This document shows, in pieces, positions 22,695 through 30,811 of a stretch of 47,436 nucleotides of DNA (the stretch's first letter is position 1; each line of letters starts with the position of its first letter). Position numbers and translations under genes: made by a program. Origin of the DNA: Sva-07 sp031430875 (GTDB taxonomy: Bacteria; Actinomycetota; Acidimicrobiia; Acidimicrobiales; Ilumatobacteraceae); contig JANPCI010000489.1 of the NCBI GenBank assembly GCA_031430875.1, positions 1 through 47,436 on the forward strand. The letters run 5' to 3'. The notes beneath the pieces were generated by a model. It searched no databases. It saw nothing but the letters and a program-made list of their open reading frames with translations, and was not told where the DNA came from.

Positions 22695-22709
22695 TGAGAA
22701 TGGTTCTCA
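22695..22709. promoter_or_regulatory. late dyad element 2 (TGAGAATGGTTCTCA)
   Basis: 7-1-7 dyad matching 11 of 14 positions of the Fur-family site. It contains the portal start codon ATG 22700; TACGCT begins 13 bp before that ATG, the same geometry as elements 1 and 7. Confidence 0.65.
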
Positions 22710-24361
22710 GGCTCGATATCTGGTCGCCCGCGAACTTCAAGTCGCGCTTCAAGGATCTCACGAGGACCACGGCGGTCGGTTCGACGACTCCGGCGTTGGC
22801 GCCGACGTGGATCCGGAACCATGCCCGGCGGGTGCAGGCGTATGCGTTGCTCGACGCGTACGCGTTGAACTCGGCTCGGACCTGGCTGAGTACTGATGCG
22901 CCGAACCGGCGCGAGCATGGTGATGCTGCGCTGATCGTGAATCAGACGCTCTCGGCCTTGCTGGGTGACACGCAGCGTTGCCTTGTGGTTTCGACGGCCG
23001 GTGAGGGTGAGGCGGCGTCGCCGGAGTTGCAGGCCGAGCTCGACAAGTGGGTGACGGACGAGCAGGTCATCGCCAAGCTCCTGGTAGCTGAGCGGCAGGC
23101 GGTGCAGTCCGGTGACGGTGTGTACGTGCTCGGCTGGGATCCGAAGAAGAACCGGACACGGCTCCGGACGTACCATCCCGGGTTCTATTTCCCGGAGGAG
23201 GATCCGAGCGGTGATTCGGAGTTTCCGTCGCGTGTGCATCTGGCCTGGGAGTACGACGATGTCACGTTGAGCGGGGAGGCGATCACGCGGATCCGGCGGA
23301 TCACCTACGAGGTCAAGGAAGTGCCTGAGCGCGAGTACCCGTGGGGGAAGTCGACTGAGGCGTGTTTCATGACCGATCAGATCTGGACGCTGAGCGAGCT
23401 GGAAGGCAAGGCGACGGTCGAGAACATGGGTGGCCGTGGGCTGTTCCGCACCATGAAGCTCGAAGAGGACCTGGGGATCGACTTCATCCCGGTGGTCCAT
23501 GTTCCGAACACGTTGACCGGTGAGCTGTTCGGCACCTCGGTTCTGCTCTCGGTGTTGCAGATACTCGACGACATTGCTGCGGCCGACACCGACTTGTCGT
23601 TGGCGTCGGCGACGACCGGGTTCCCGCTGGTCACGCTCTCGGGGACACGGATGGGGACGGCGCAGCCGGCATACCGGCCCGGCTCGGTGTGGGAACTCGG
23701 CGACGGTGGCCGCATGGACGTGCTCGACACGTCGAAGGGGTTGACGGCGATCGGTGAGTATCTGCAACGTCTCCTCGAGCGGCTGGCAGTGAACTCCCGT
23801 CTCCCGGAGGCGATGCTCGGACGGATCGAGCCGGGCCAGGTGCCGTCGGGTTTGGCGTTCGCTTTGGCGTTCGCGCCTTTGACGTCGGCGATCCGTGAGA
23901 TGCGCCTCGCCCGGGAATCGAAGCATCCGCTTCTCCTCAAGTTCCAGTACCGGATCGCTCAGGCCGCAGGCGCGAAAGACAAGACGGTGCAGTGGCCGGG
24001 AGGCCGGATCGATCTCGGAGCGTTCCTTCCGACCGACACGAAAGAGACGATCGACATCCTCGTGCAGCTCTTGGACCGCAAAGTCATCTCGCTGCCCACG
24101 GCGATCACGATCGCGAAGCAGGCCGGCATCGACATTCAGTCGATAGTCGAGGAAGCGACCCGTGTGATCGGCGAAGACTTCGTCGGCGCCCTGGCGCTCG
24201 CCACTGCGCTCGGCGGAAGCGAAGAGGCGTACCAGCAAGCAGCAAAGTATCTCGGTCGGACCCCGGTCACTGACTTTGGTTCGAACGTGAATCAGGCACC
24301 TGTGCCTGCCAATCCAGCCGACCCGGCTGCGAATCCAGCCGACCCGGCTGCCAACAACTAG
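22700..24361 (+). CDS. portal protein
   Basis: 553 residues from ATG 22700, which lies inside dyad element 2; GTG 22694 in frame is the alternative. It has the siphovirus portal layout: basic N-terminus, a hydrophobic helical core (VVHVPNTLTGELFGTSVLLSVLQILDDIAAADTD), then the stem and crown helices (GYLQRLLERLAVNSRLPEAMLG). The C-terminus carries tandem repeats of ANPADPA. It forms the dodecameric ring at the packaging vertex. No ribosome site precedes the start, consistent with a leaderless transcript. Confidence 0.85.
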   Translation: MVLRLDIWSPANFKSRFKDLTRTTAVGSTTPALAPTWIRNHARRVQAYALLDAYALNSARTWLSTDAPNRREHGDAALIVNQTLSALLGDTQRCLVVSTAGEGEAASPELQAELDKWVTDEQVIAKLLVAERQAVQSGDGVYVLGWDPKKNRTRLRTYHPGFYFPEEDPSGDSEFPSRVHLAWEYDDVTLSGEAITRIRRITYEVKEVPEREYPWGKSTEACFMTDQIWTLSELEGKATVENMGGRGLFRTMKLEEDLGIDFIPVVHVPNTLTGELFGTSVLLSVLQILDDIAAADTDLSLASATTGFPLVTLSGTRMGTAQPAYRPGSVWELGDGGRMDVLDTSKGLTAIGEYLQRLLERLAVNSRLPEAMLGRIEPGQVPSGLAFALAFAPLTSAIREMRLARESKHPLLLKFQYRIAQAAGAKDKTVQWPGGRIDLGAFLPTDTKETIDILVQLLDRKVISLPTAITIAKQAGIDIQSIVEEATRVIGEDFVGALALATALGGSEEAYQQAAKYLGRTPVTDFGSNVNQAPVPANPADPAANPADPAANN

Positions 24362-24368
24362 GAGCATC

Positions 24369-25061
24369 ATGAAGAGCACGTTCGACACGTCCGGGCTGCG
24401 TCGCCGCCTCGAAGAGCTGCGTGACGGCGGCATCGAGATGGTCATGGTTGACCCTCCTGCACCGCCCGCACCGCCGCCTCCCCCTGCCCCGCCCGCACCG
24501 CCGGCCCCGCCGCCTGCTGACCCGCCCGCCCCGCCGGCCCCGCCGCAAATGCTGACGCAAGAGCAGATGAACACGATCGTCGGGCAGCGTCTCGCCGCGC
24601 AACGTGCACAGTTCGAGTCGGACCTCGGGATGTCCGCTGCGGACGCGAAGAAGATCCTGGCTGTTGCTGATGAGGAGCGCCGCAAGAACCTCGACACGGC
24701 ATCGCTCGCCGCTGAGGACCGCAAGATGGCCGACGCGGCGCTTGTCCAAGCGGCCGACTTGACGCATTCCGCTCAGGTCGTCATCGCGTTGGCCGGAGCC
24801 AACGTTCCGGCGACGATGCTGTCGACCGTCGCGAAGCTGATCGACGTGCCGCGCGGTTCCGATCAGGCGACGATTGTTGCTGAGATCGAGAAGCTGAAAC
24901 TCACGGTCCCGGGCCTGTTCACTGCGGCCGTGCCTGCGGCTCCGCCTGCGCCGGGTTCGGTTCCGCCTGCTCCGCCTGCGTCCCCGGGTGGGGCCGACGA
25001 CGCGTTTGCTCGTGGCGCCGCTCGAGCGACCACGGCGAAGCGGGACTACACGTTCACGTGA
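24369..25061 (+). CDS. putative capsid scaffold protein
   Basis: 230 residues. Residues 28-58 are almost pure Pro/Ala/Asp, then a helix QEQMNTIVGQRLAAQRAQFE and further charged helices, and a Pro-rich, then basic C-terminus (TTAKRDYTFT). Highly helical, disordered, between portal and capsid genes, as for scaffolds. AGGAGC lies upstream of the ATG. No protease motif. Confidence 0.7.
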   Translation: MKSTFDTSGLRRRLEELRDGGIEMVMVDPPAPPAPPPPPAPPAPPAPPPADPPAPPAPPQMLTQEQMNTIVGQRLAAQRAQFESDLGMSAADAKKILAVADEERRKNLDTASLAAEDRKMADAALVQAADLTHSAQVVIALAGANVPATMLSTVAKLIDVPRGSDQATIVAEIEKLKLTVPGLFTAAVPAAPPAPGSVPPAPPASPGGADDAFARGAARATTAKRDYTFT

Positions 25062-25095
25062 CGTTCGGCTGACCGCTCCCGCACTTCCCCTACTC

Positions 25096-25110
25096 TGATA
25101 GTCGTTCTCA
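25096..25110. promoter_or_regulatory. late dyad element 3 (TGATAGTCGTTCTCA)
   Basis: 11 of 14 matches to the 7-1-7 site; its asymmetric half faces the other way from element 1. Lies 22 bp upstream of the decoration gene in a 71-bp gap. TACTCT is immediately upstream. Confidence 0.55.
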
Positions 25111-25132
25111 TTCGCATACCCCAGGAGGGGCC

Positions 25133-25534
25133 ATGTCGCTCGCAATCAAGACGGAAACCTTCTCGGCCACCGAGGACCACCGCTGGCTCGGAAAGGCGAT
25201 CGGCACCGATTCGTGCCGATCGATCACGATCAAGGCGTCGCTGTTCGTCGCCACGTGGCCGACCGGGATCGTCCCGTCCGGGGTTGTGCTCGGCAAGGTG
25301 ACGGCCTCCGGCCTGTACGGGCCGTACGACAACGCAGCCGTCGACGGTCGCCAGACCGCCGTCGGCCATCTCTTCACGACGCGGAACCTTGAGGTTTCGG
25401 CGGCGGCAGCAACGGGGCGCGATACCGGCGCCGCTCTGCTTTGGCTCGGCGAAGTTGTCGAGGCGAAGCTGCCCACGAGTCACGGACTCGACGCAGCAGC
25501 AAAGGTCGAGCTCACCCACCTGGCTTACGTCTAA
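25133..25534 (+). CDS. putative head decoration protein
   Basis: 133 residues, AGGAGG upstream of ATG. Beta-rich with IVPSGVVLGKVTASGLYGPYDNAAVDGRQTAVGHL, a pattern recalling lambda gpD-type decoration proteins, and in the right place directly before the capsid gene. It would stabilise the expanded capsid. Confidence 0.75.
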   Translation: MSLAIKTETFSATEDHRWLGKAIGTDSCRSITIKASLFVATWPTGIVPSGVVLGKVTASGLYGPYDNAAVDGRQTAVGHLFTTRNLEVSAAAATGRDTGAALLWLGEVVEAKLPTSHGLDAAAKVELTHLAYV

Positions 25535-25572
25535 GCCAAGACGAACGTCTCCGTTTCCCGAAAGGCCACCCC

Positions 25573-26610
25573 ATGCCACTGCTCTACGACCTCGCACCAA
25601 TGCAGGAACTCAACGGCTACACCCGCGCGGTGGCCAACGACGCCGACCTCCAGCAGTTCCGGCTCTCCCAGTTCCTCCCGAACGACTCGACCGTCAACGG
25701 CGGGCTGAGTTTCAAGGTCAACAAGGCTCGCCTTGCCGACCAGAACTCGGCCTCGTTCCGTGCGTGGGACACCCCTGCGCCGATCGCGAGCCGTCAGGGT
25801 TTGACGCAGATCATGGGCGAGATCGCCCCGATCTCGCTCAAGATCCGGGTCGGTGAGGAAGAGAGCCTTCGTCTGCGTGCCATGGAGACAGGCAACATGG
25901 GGCCGCTGATCGACACGATCTACGACGATGCCGGCAACCTGGCCCGTGCCGTTGCTGCACGTATCGAGCGTGCCCGTGGTGAAGCGCTCGTCAACGCGAC
26001 ACTGACGATCTCGGAGAACGGGTTTGTCCAGACGGTCGACTTCGGTCGGGACGCCTCGATGTCGTGGACTGCCGGCACCGCGTGGAGCAACACGGCAGCG
26101 TCGACGCCGCTCACCGATGAGCGCACCAAGATCCAGACGTACATCGACCTGAACGGCTACGCGCCGGGCATCGTGCTGATGTCGTCGGCCCGGGTCGGCA
26201 ACCTCCTGTTGAACGCCGAGTATCGGGCGCTGGCAGCGTCGGGCGGTGGCACCCCGTCGATCCTCACGAACGACCAGGTCAACACGATCCGTCGGTCGTT
26301 CGACCTTCCCCCGATCTACGTATATGACACGAAGGTCATGGTCGACGGTGTTTCGACCCGGGTGATCGGCGCCGACAAGGTGATCTGGATGCCGCCGGCC
26401 AACATCAAGTTCGGTTCCACCCTGTACGGGACTACCGCTGAGGCGGTCGAGCTCGTCGGTGCCCGCCAGCTCAACCGCGACCAGGCGATCGGTATGACCG
26501 CTGTGGTCGACAAGAGCTTCGATCCTGTTTCGACGTGGACGAAGGTGTCGGCGGTTTCGCTGCCGGTCCTCGTCGACCCGAACGGGGTCATGGTCGGCGA
26601 CGTCGCATGA
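25573..26610 (+). CDS. major capsid protein
   Basis: 345 residues, resembling the lambda gpE-type capsid family: short N-arm, RLSQFLPNDSTVNGGLSF, a helical middle (RAVAARIERARGEALVN), then SILTNDQVNTIRRSFDLPPIYVYDTKV and late strands. HK97 fold expected. An upstream in-frame extension is ignored, as AAAGG precedes ATG 25573. No internal cleavage site evident. Confidence 0.9.
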   Translation: MPLLYDLAPMQELNGYTRAVANDADLQQFRLSQFLPNDSTVNGGLSFKVNKARLADQNSASFRAWDTPAPIASRQGLTQIMGEIAPISLKIRVGEEESLRLRAMETGNMGPLIDTIYDDAGNLARAVAARIERARGEALVNATLTISENGFVQTVDFGRDASMSWTAGTAWSNTAASTPLTDERTKIQTYIDLNGYAPGIVLMSSARVGNLLLNAEYRALAASGGGTPSILTNDQVNTIRRSFDLPPIYVYDTKVMVDGVSTRVIGADKVIWMPPANIKFGSTLYGTTAEAVELVGARQLNRDQAIGMTAVVDKSFDPVSTWTKVSAVSLPVLVDPNGVMVGDVA

Positions 26611-26801
26611 GCCGCAACGCAGCCTCCGACGCAACGCCGGAGGAGGCACCGAAGGCGAAGCGTGGCGCGACTGCGCGCGTCAACATCATTGCTGCCGGCG
26701 AAAACGGTCAGGTCTTCGAGTTCGCTCCCGGCGAGAAGGTGCCGGCGTGGCTGGTCGATCGCATCGAAGCTGACGGCCGCACCGAAAAGCTGCTTGCCTG
26801 A
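26607..26801 (+). CDS. small head-completion-region protein
   Basis: 64 residues from ATG 26607 (ATGA overlap). Basic start, then FEFAPGEKVPAWLVDRIEADGRTEKLL, a pattern found in short proteins that follow the capsid gene in actinophages. Precise role unknown. Confidence 0.65.
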   Translation: MSRNAASDATPEEAPKAKRGATARVNIIAAGENGQVFEFAPGEKVPAWLVDRIEADGRTEKLLA

Positions 26802-26820
26802 CCCAAGATAGGACGTTCAC

Positions 26821-27138
26821 ATGGCACTGACGGCTGGGCAAATCATTGCTATCCGCCGTGAGATCGGCTCCGAGCCGGACGATACTGCGCTGAACTTGGC
26901 GTACGACCGGCTCGGATCAACCGGCCTTGTGGCCCTCGAGATACTCGAAACCCGGTACTCCGATCTGGTGTCGTCCCCGGCGCAGTTCACGGTGTTCGGT
27001 GAGTACGGTCAGAACACGTCGCAGAACCTCATCGACATGCGGATGCAGCTTGAACGGCTCCGTTCCGGTGTGACCGATACGTCCGGGGTGCTGGCTGGCG
27101 GTGTCACGATCTACGTGCCGACCTACGAGAAGCGATGA
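26821..27138 (+). CDS. head-tail connector protein
   Basis: 105 residues, helical (AGQIIAIRREIGSEPDDTALNLAYDRLGS), position after the capsid gene. Similar to small head-tail adaptors that bind the portal. ATG 26821 is preceded by AGGACG. Confidence 0.65.
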   Translation: MALTAGQIIAIRREIGSEPDDTALNLAYDRLGSTGLVALEILETRYSDLVSSPAQFTVFGEYGQNTSQNLIDMRMQLERLRSGVTDTSGVLAGGVTIYVPTYEKR

Positions 27139-27497
27139 GCCACGTCAAGATTTCGCAGTCCGGGATGTCGACGTCGATCGTTGTCGACGACCACGACGTT
27201 ACCGGCATGGTTTCAGCCGCCACGGTGCAGATGGCTGCCGGCGCGGTTCCTCGTGTGACGTTGCAGTTCATCGGCAACACCGAGTGGGAGGGTGACGCCG
27301 ACGTCGTCTCCTCCAACGACTACTGGCTGAGGACTGCCGACTGGCTGCGGGGAATGGTTGGACATCCGGCGTTCGTGCGTCGGTGTTCGGAGAGAATGGC
27401 GGCGTCGACGATGGCCGACGACCCGAACGACCTGGTGTTGCTGGTGCTTGCCGAGTTGGCGGCGGAGGGCTTCGATGTCGACGCTGACGGGGCCTAA
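27135..27497 (+). CDS. hypothetical protein in head-tail joining cluster
   Basis: 120 residues. N-terminal half beta-rich (MSTSIVVDDHDVTGMVSAATVQMAAGAVPRVTLQF), C-terminal half helical. Overlaps the next gene by 23 bp. Likely structural; no named family. Confidence 0.6.
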   Translation: MSHVKISQSGMSTSIVVDDHDVTGMVSAATVQMAAGAVPRVTLQFIGNTEWEGDADVVSSNDYWLRTADWLRGMVGHPAFVRRCSERMAASTMADDPNDLVLLVLAELAAEGFDVDADGA

Positions 27498-28347
27498 CCT
27501 CAATCCTGGCCGCATCCGGCTCGAATCGTTGATGGACGATACGTGCATCATCGTTCGGAACCCGCTCGGCCTGCGCGACGGTGTCTACAACCCGGCGACG
27601 CGTGTCGTTGCGGCGTCGGCGACCACGATCATCTACGACAACTCGTCGCTCGGTACTGGCGCATACGGGGCTCGTGCCCACAACGGACGATGCAAGGTGT
27701 CGTCGTTGCGTGACTCGCAGCCCCGCACGCTCGAGGTGGCGGACTCGACGATCGATGCCCGTGTGTACCGGTTCTCGATTCCGATCGACACACCGCTGCT
27801 CGCGATCGGTGACCGGGCCTACATCATGACGTCGCGGCGTGCCCCGAATGTGGTCGGCGCCGAGTTCGTCATCACCGAAGTGATCGCGTCGACGTTTTCG
27901 ATGTCGAACAAGACGGTCGCCGAGCTCCACTTGTGGCGTGGCTCCGGTGAACCGCCGCCTTCCGCGGCGCCTGGGCCGTCGGCGACCACCGGGTTCCCTG
28001 GGTTCGTTGCCGGTGAACCTCTGGCGTCGGGCCGTGTGGTGCGGCTCAACAGTGTGAACCGGGTCGTCCTGTACGACCCGTCCGACGTAGGTGTGTACGA
28101 AGAGATCCTTGGGATCACCGGTTCGGCTGCGGCGCCCGGGGAACCGGTCTCGGTGGTCGACACATTGCTGTTGACACTTCCCGCCTGGGGACTCACCCCA
28201 GGGAGCCTCTACTTCGCTGGGCTCGGCGGTGTGCTCACGTCGACGCCGCCGACCATCGCGGGCGGTTACACGCAGCTCACCCCGATGGGGGTCGCAGCGA
28301 CCGCGGAGACGTTCGTCATCAACATCGGACAGACGGTGATCCTGTGA
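27475..28347 (+). CDS. DUF6093-like head-closure protein with C-terminal beta domain
   Basis: 290 residues from ATG 27475. Residues 1-150 resemble DUF6093: LMDDTCIIVRNPLGLRDGVYNPATRVV and DTPLLAIGDRAYIMTS, placed for a head-tail stopper. Residues 165-290 add a Pro-rich linker and a beta domain with GEPLASGRVVRLNS and GITGSAAAPGEPVSVV, like small decoration or fibre-associated domains. The fusion is unusual. Confidence 0.7.
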   Translation: MSTLTGPNLNPGRIRLESLMDDTCIIVRNPLGLRDGVYNPATRVVAASATTIIYDNSSLGTGAYGARAHNGRCKVSSLRDSQPRTLEVADSTIDARVYRFSIPIDTPLLAIGDRAYIMTSRRAPNVVGAEFVITEVIASTFSMSNKTVAELHLWRGSGEPPPSAAPGPSATTGFPGFVAGEPLASGRVVRLNSVNRVVLYDPSDVGVYEEILGITGSAAAPGEPVSVVDTLLLTLPAWGLTPGSLYFAGLGGVLTSTPPTIAGGYTQLTPMGVAATAETFVINIGQTVIL

Positions 28348-28727
28348 TCGGGATCCGCACGAAAGTGAATTCGCGTAGCGTTTCGATCAGTCTGAAAGCC
28401 GCGGAACGTGCCATCGAGCGGGCCGCGCTTGACGGTGGTCTGCGTGCGGCGCAACGGCTGCGTGACACGATCCGGGACCACGCGACGCGCCGGCCCGGGC
28501 CGGAAGTCGTCACCGGAGATTACTGGCGGTCGTGGAAGATCCGCCGGGTCGGGTCGACTGTGGCTGGCGTGACGTCGTGGTCGGTGTATTCCGAGGATCC
28601 CGCGGTGCTGCCCCTCGAGTTCGGACGTGTAGGCGCCCCGCCGTTCCCGCACATTTTCGTTTCGATCGACGAGGCCCGCGACGGCATCATCGCCGACTTC
28701 GGATCCGGCTTCCGGAAGTTGCTCTGA
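28344..28727 (+). CDS. HK97 gp10-like neck/tail-completion protein
   Basis: 127 residues. Helical N-terminus (SLKAAERAIERAALDGGLRAAQRLRD), then VTGDYWRSWKIRRVG and VYSEDPAVLPLEFG, ending in a helix: the gp10-like layout. Joins head and tail. ATGA overlaps the previous stop. Confidence 0.8.
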   Translation: MIGIRTKVNSRSVSISLKAAERAIERAALDGGLRAAQRLRDTIRDHATRRPGPEVVTGDYWRSWKIRRVGSTVAGVTSWSVYSEDPAVLPLEFGRVGAPPFPHIFVSIDEARDGIIADFGSGFRKLL

Positions 28728-29170
28728 TGGCCGGCACTGTCCCGCTCGCGAAGGTTGTGTCGCTCGTCGTCGATTCGCTCAACACACTTCTGCCTGAACA
28801 GGTTTCTGACGGTCACATCGCGCACACGTTCCCGCCGATCGATGGGCGCGGCTGGGTGGTCGTATCTTCGCTCCCCGGTGGGAACGCTATTGCGACGATG
28901 AGTTCGGGCGCCGGGATCCTAGAAACGGTCGTGCAGGTCAGTTCGTACGGTGTGTCGCGTGTCCAGGCGCAAGGAATCGCGGATGCGGTCGCTGACGCGA
29001 TGATCGGCCGCACCGGTGACGACTGGACGATGGCGATGGTCGGGTCCGGGTTCACGATCGCGCACCGGGCGTTGTACTTCGACATGCGGATGGGTGTTCT
29101 CGAATCCGGTTTGGTCCCCGATCTGTTCTTCGTCGCCCCCGACCGGTTCTTGTTGACCGTGAGCCTGTAG
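28727..29170 (+). CDS. tail terminator protein
   Basis: 147 residues from ATG 28727 (TGATG overlap). Helix PLAKVVSLVVDSLNTLL, then strands and a later helix (QAQGIADAVADAM), as in tail terminators that cap the tail tube. Assigned by fold pattern and gene order. Confidence 0.7.
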   Translation: MAGTVPLAKVVSLVVDSLNTLLPEQVSDGHIAHTFPPIDGRGWVVVSSLPGGNAIATMSSGAGILETVVQVSSYGVSRVQAQGIADAVADAMIGRTGDDWTMAMVGSGFTIAHRALYFDMRMGVLESGLVPDLFFVAPDRFLLTVSL

Positions 29171-29183
29171 CGTTCGGCTGTTC

Positions 29184-29198
29184 CGAGAATGATTACCA
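29184..29198. promoter_or_regulatory. late dyad element 4 (CGAGAATGATTACCA)
   Basis: 11 of 14 matches to the 7-1-7 site. Contains an in-frame ATG (29189), 8 codons upstream of the likely start of the next gene; no TAnnnT at the usual distance. Confidence 0.5.
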
Positions 29199-29212
29199 CT
29201 AGCATCCTCGGC

Positions 29213-29374
29213 ATGGAACTCGTAGCCATGGTCCATCCCGATGTCCCGAACTCCCGCGTCGAAGTGTTCAAGTCGGCGTTCGAAGGTTGCTGGGAGTCGC
29301 TCGGATGGGTTCTCGCCGATTCCGCTGCTGCGCCAAAGAGCCCGCCCGCCGACCAGCCCGTTCGAAACCGATAG
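29213..29374 (+). CDS. small neck/tail-region protein
   Basis: 53 residues from ATG 29213 (MELVAMVHPDVPNS...), or 61 from ATG 29189 inside the dyad. The pattern of a strand, HPDVPNSRVEVFKSAFEG and GWVL recalls short proteins just before the tail tube gene in many siphoviruses. No established function. Confidence 0.65.
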   Translation: MELVAMVHPDVPNSRVEVFKSAFEGCWESLGWVLADSAAAPKSPPADQPVRNR

Positions 29375-29386
29375 TAGGAGTCCACG

Positions 29387-29851
29387 ATGCCCATTACACC
29401 GTTCGTCCGCAAAGGCCGCACCCGCGTCGTCGTGTTCTGCGCCACGGTCGCGACTCCGGCTGCGCCGACAATGGCCGAGATCAACGCCGGCATGAACCTT
29501 CCCGCACAGCTCAACGAAGTCGCCGGCCTGACCGCCACGGCGTCGTTCGTTGAGGCGCCGGTCCTCGCCGACCTCGCCACCGCGAAGATTTCCGGCGAAA
29601 CGACGCTGGCCGAGACGACGCTGACGTTCCTCGACGACGACGCAACGAACACGGTCTACGTCGGCCTACCTGCCGGGACGCGTGGATACTTGGTCGTGTC
29701 GCCGAAAGGTGCCGCCGCGGCGAAGCGTTCCCGGGTCTGGTATGTCGAGTCGGCCGGCCCGAACGACATCATCACGGTCGCCAACGAGCCCGCCAAGTTC
29801 TCGGTCGGTTTCGGCATGCTGTCGGCACCGGTCGACGGGACCATCGCGTAA
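29387..29851 (+). CDS. major tail tube protein
   Basis: 154 residues. Two-part beta sandwich pattern: RTRVVVFCATVATPAAPTMAEINAGMNL, LAETTLTFLDDDATNTV, GYLVVSPKG and PAKFSVGFGMLS. Length and order (before the chaperones) fit a tail tube protein of actinophage siphoviruses. AGGAG lies upstream. Confidence 0.8.
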   Translation: MPITPFVRKGRTRVVVFCATVATPAAPTMAEINAGMNLPAQLNEVAGLTATASFVEAPVLADLATAKISGETTLAETTLTFLDDDATNTVYVGLPAGTRGYLVVSPKGAAAAKRSRVWYVESAGPNDIITVANEPAKFSVGFGMLSAPVDGTIA

Positions 29852-29957
29852 CACCAGCAGTCACAAGCAGGGCACCTTCGTTCAAGGCGCTCCCGTCGAG
29901 GTTCCCGTCGCCCTGGGGCTATAACTCGACTGGAGCTGCCCGCTAACGAGGAGCTCC
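29852..29957 (+). promoter_or_regulatory. spacer between tail tube and chaperone genes
   Basis: 106 bp without a gene. TATAAC at 29921-29926 might be a -10. GGAGCT and AGCTCC form a dyad (29932-29956) with the ribosome site GAGGAG in its right arm, which could limit translation. No late dyad element here. Confidence 0.35.
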
Positions 29958-30494
29958 ATGCCCACCAAAACTGCCCCAGCCGCCGCCGTATCGGTCGTCG
30001 ATCGTCTTCGAGACGTGGCTGCGTTGGCCACGAAGACGGTTCGTGTCGTTGTCGACCACGAGAAGGCCGACCTTGCCCTCGCCGACGGCGTCTCCGCCGA
30101 TGTTCGTGAGGCTCTGCTCGACGAAGCGTCCGTGAAGATGAAGTTCCGAAGCATTGGCCGTAAGGCGTACCGCGAGCTCGTCGAAAGCCACACCCACGTT
30201 CCTGCACCGCCGGCACGCGCCGCCGCCCCCGACGGCGAAGACGAACCGGTCGACGAAGCGCTCGAGGCCGTACCCGAGCCCGAGCCCGAGGCCGAGCTCG
30301 ACTACGAGACGTTCATCCCGGAACTCGTCGCAGCGTGCTGCATTGACCCGGTGATGACGCTGGAGGAGACCATCGAGATCTTGGACGGCTGGTCCGGGCT
30401 CGACGTCACCGAGCTCTACGTGACCTGTATGCAGCTTCACAACAAGTCCCGCGTTGGTGAGCTGGGAAAAGGATCCTCTCAGACCTCAGTCTGA
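29958..30494 (+). CDS. tail assembly chaperone, short form (G-like)
   Basis: 178 residues. Lambda gpG-like role: helical, acidic with EPEPEAELDYETF and a C-terminal domain (ETIEILDGWSGLDVTELYVTCMQL). It ends SRVGELGKGSSQTSV, with the stop 27 bases after a GGGAAAA slippery site. It binds tape measure protein while the tail forms. Confidence 0.8.
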   Translation: MPTKTAPAAAVSVVDRLRDVAALATKTVRVVVDHEKADLALADGVSADVREALLDEASVKMKFRSIGRKAYRELVESHTHVPAPPARAAAPDGEDEPVDEALEAVPEPEPEAELDYETFIPELVAACCIDPVMTLEETIEILDGWSGLDVTELYVTCMQLHNKSRVGELGKGSSQTSV

Positions 30495-30802
30495 GAGAGG
30501 AGCTCGATTACTGTGTCCCGGCCGGCATCGCCCTTTCCGTCTTTCGGGGATGGAACGACGACGACCAGGACTACGCGCTCGCATGGTGTCGCCTCGACCG
30601 TGAACGATGCTCAGGGTGCGGCACACGGCTCGCTGACTGGGAACGAGACCGAGGTTTCCTTGTCGGCGAGCCCTACCAATGCCCGGGCTGTGAGCAGGTC
30701 GAAATCGCACAGGAAGCCGCACCGAAAACTTCGAAGGGTGTCTACATCCGGTTGCGGAAACCCGAGGACGTGTACTCCACCGAAAACGACGACGACGAGT
30801 GA
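29958..30802 (+). CDS. tail assembly chaperone, -1 frameshift product (GT-like)
   Basis: Joined reading: 29958-30470, then -1 shift, re-reading base 30470 to the TGA at 30800-30802, giving 281 residues (171 plus 110). The T part continues RILSDLSLREELDYCVPAG, then a zinc ribbon (CSGCG and CPGC) and an acidic tail. The frame stays open for 110 codons with no independent ribosome site, and the next gene, the tape measure, starts after 9 bp. As in lambda, the long form links tape measure and tail tube. Confidence 0.85.
30464..30497 (+). promoter_or_regulatory. -1 programmed frameshift site
   Basis: Slippery heptamer GGGAAAA (30464-30470) in the phase G GGA AAA. After 5 bases a 9-bp perfect hairpin follows: CTCTCAGAC and GTCTGAGAG (30476-30497) around CTCA. 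The zero-frame stop lies in the hairpin. Confidence 0.9.
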
Positions 30803-30811
30803 GGTGAAGCG

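Noticed and set aside
22565..24724. 719-residue open frame on the minus strand opposite the portal
   Set aside because: A typical shadow in GC-rich DNA: Arg-rich, no domain, fully opposite the well-supported portal and scaffold genes.
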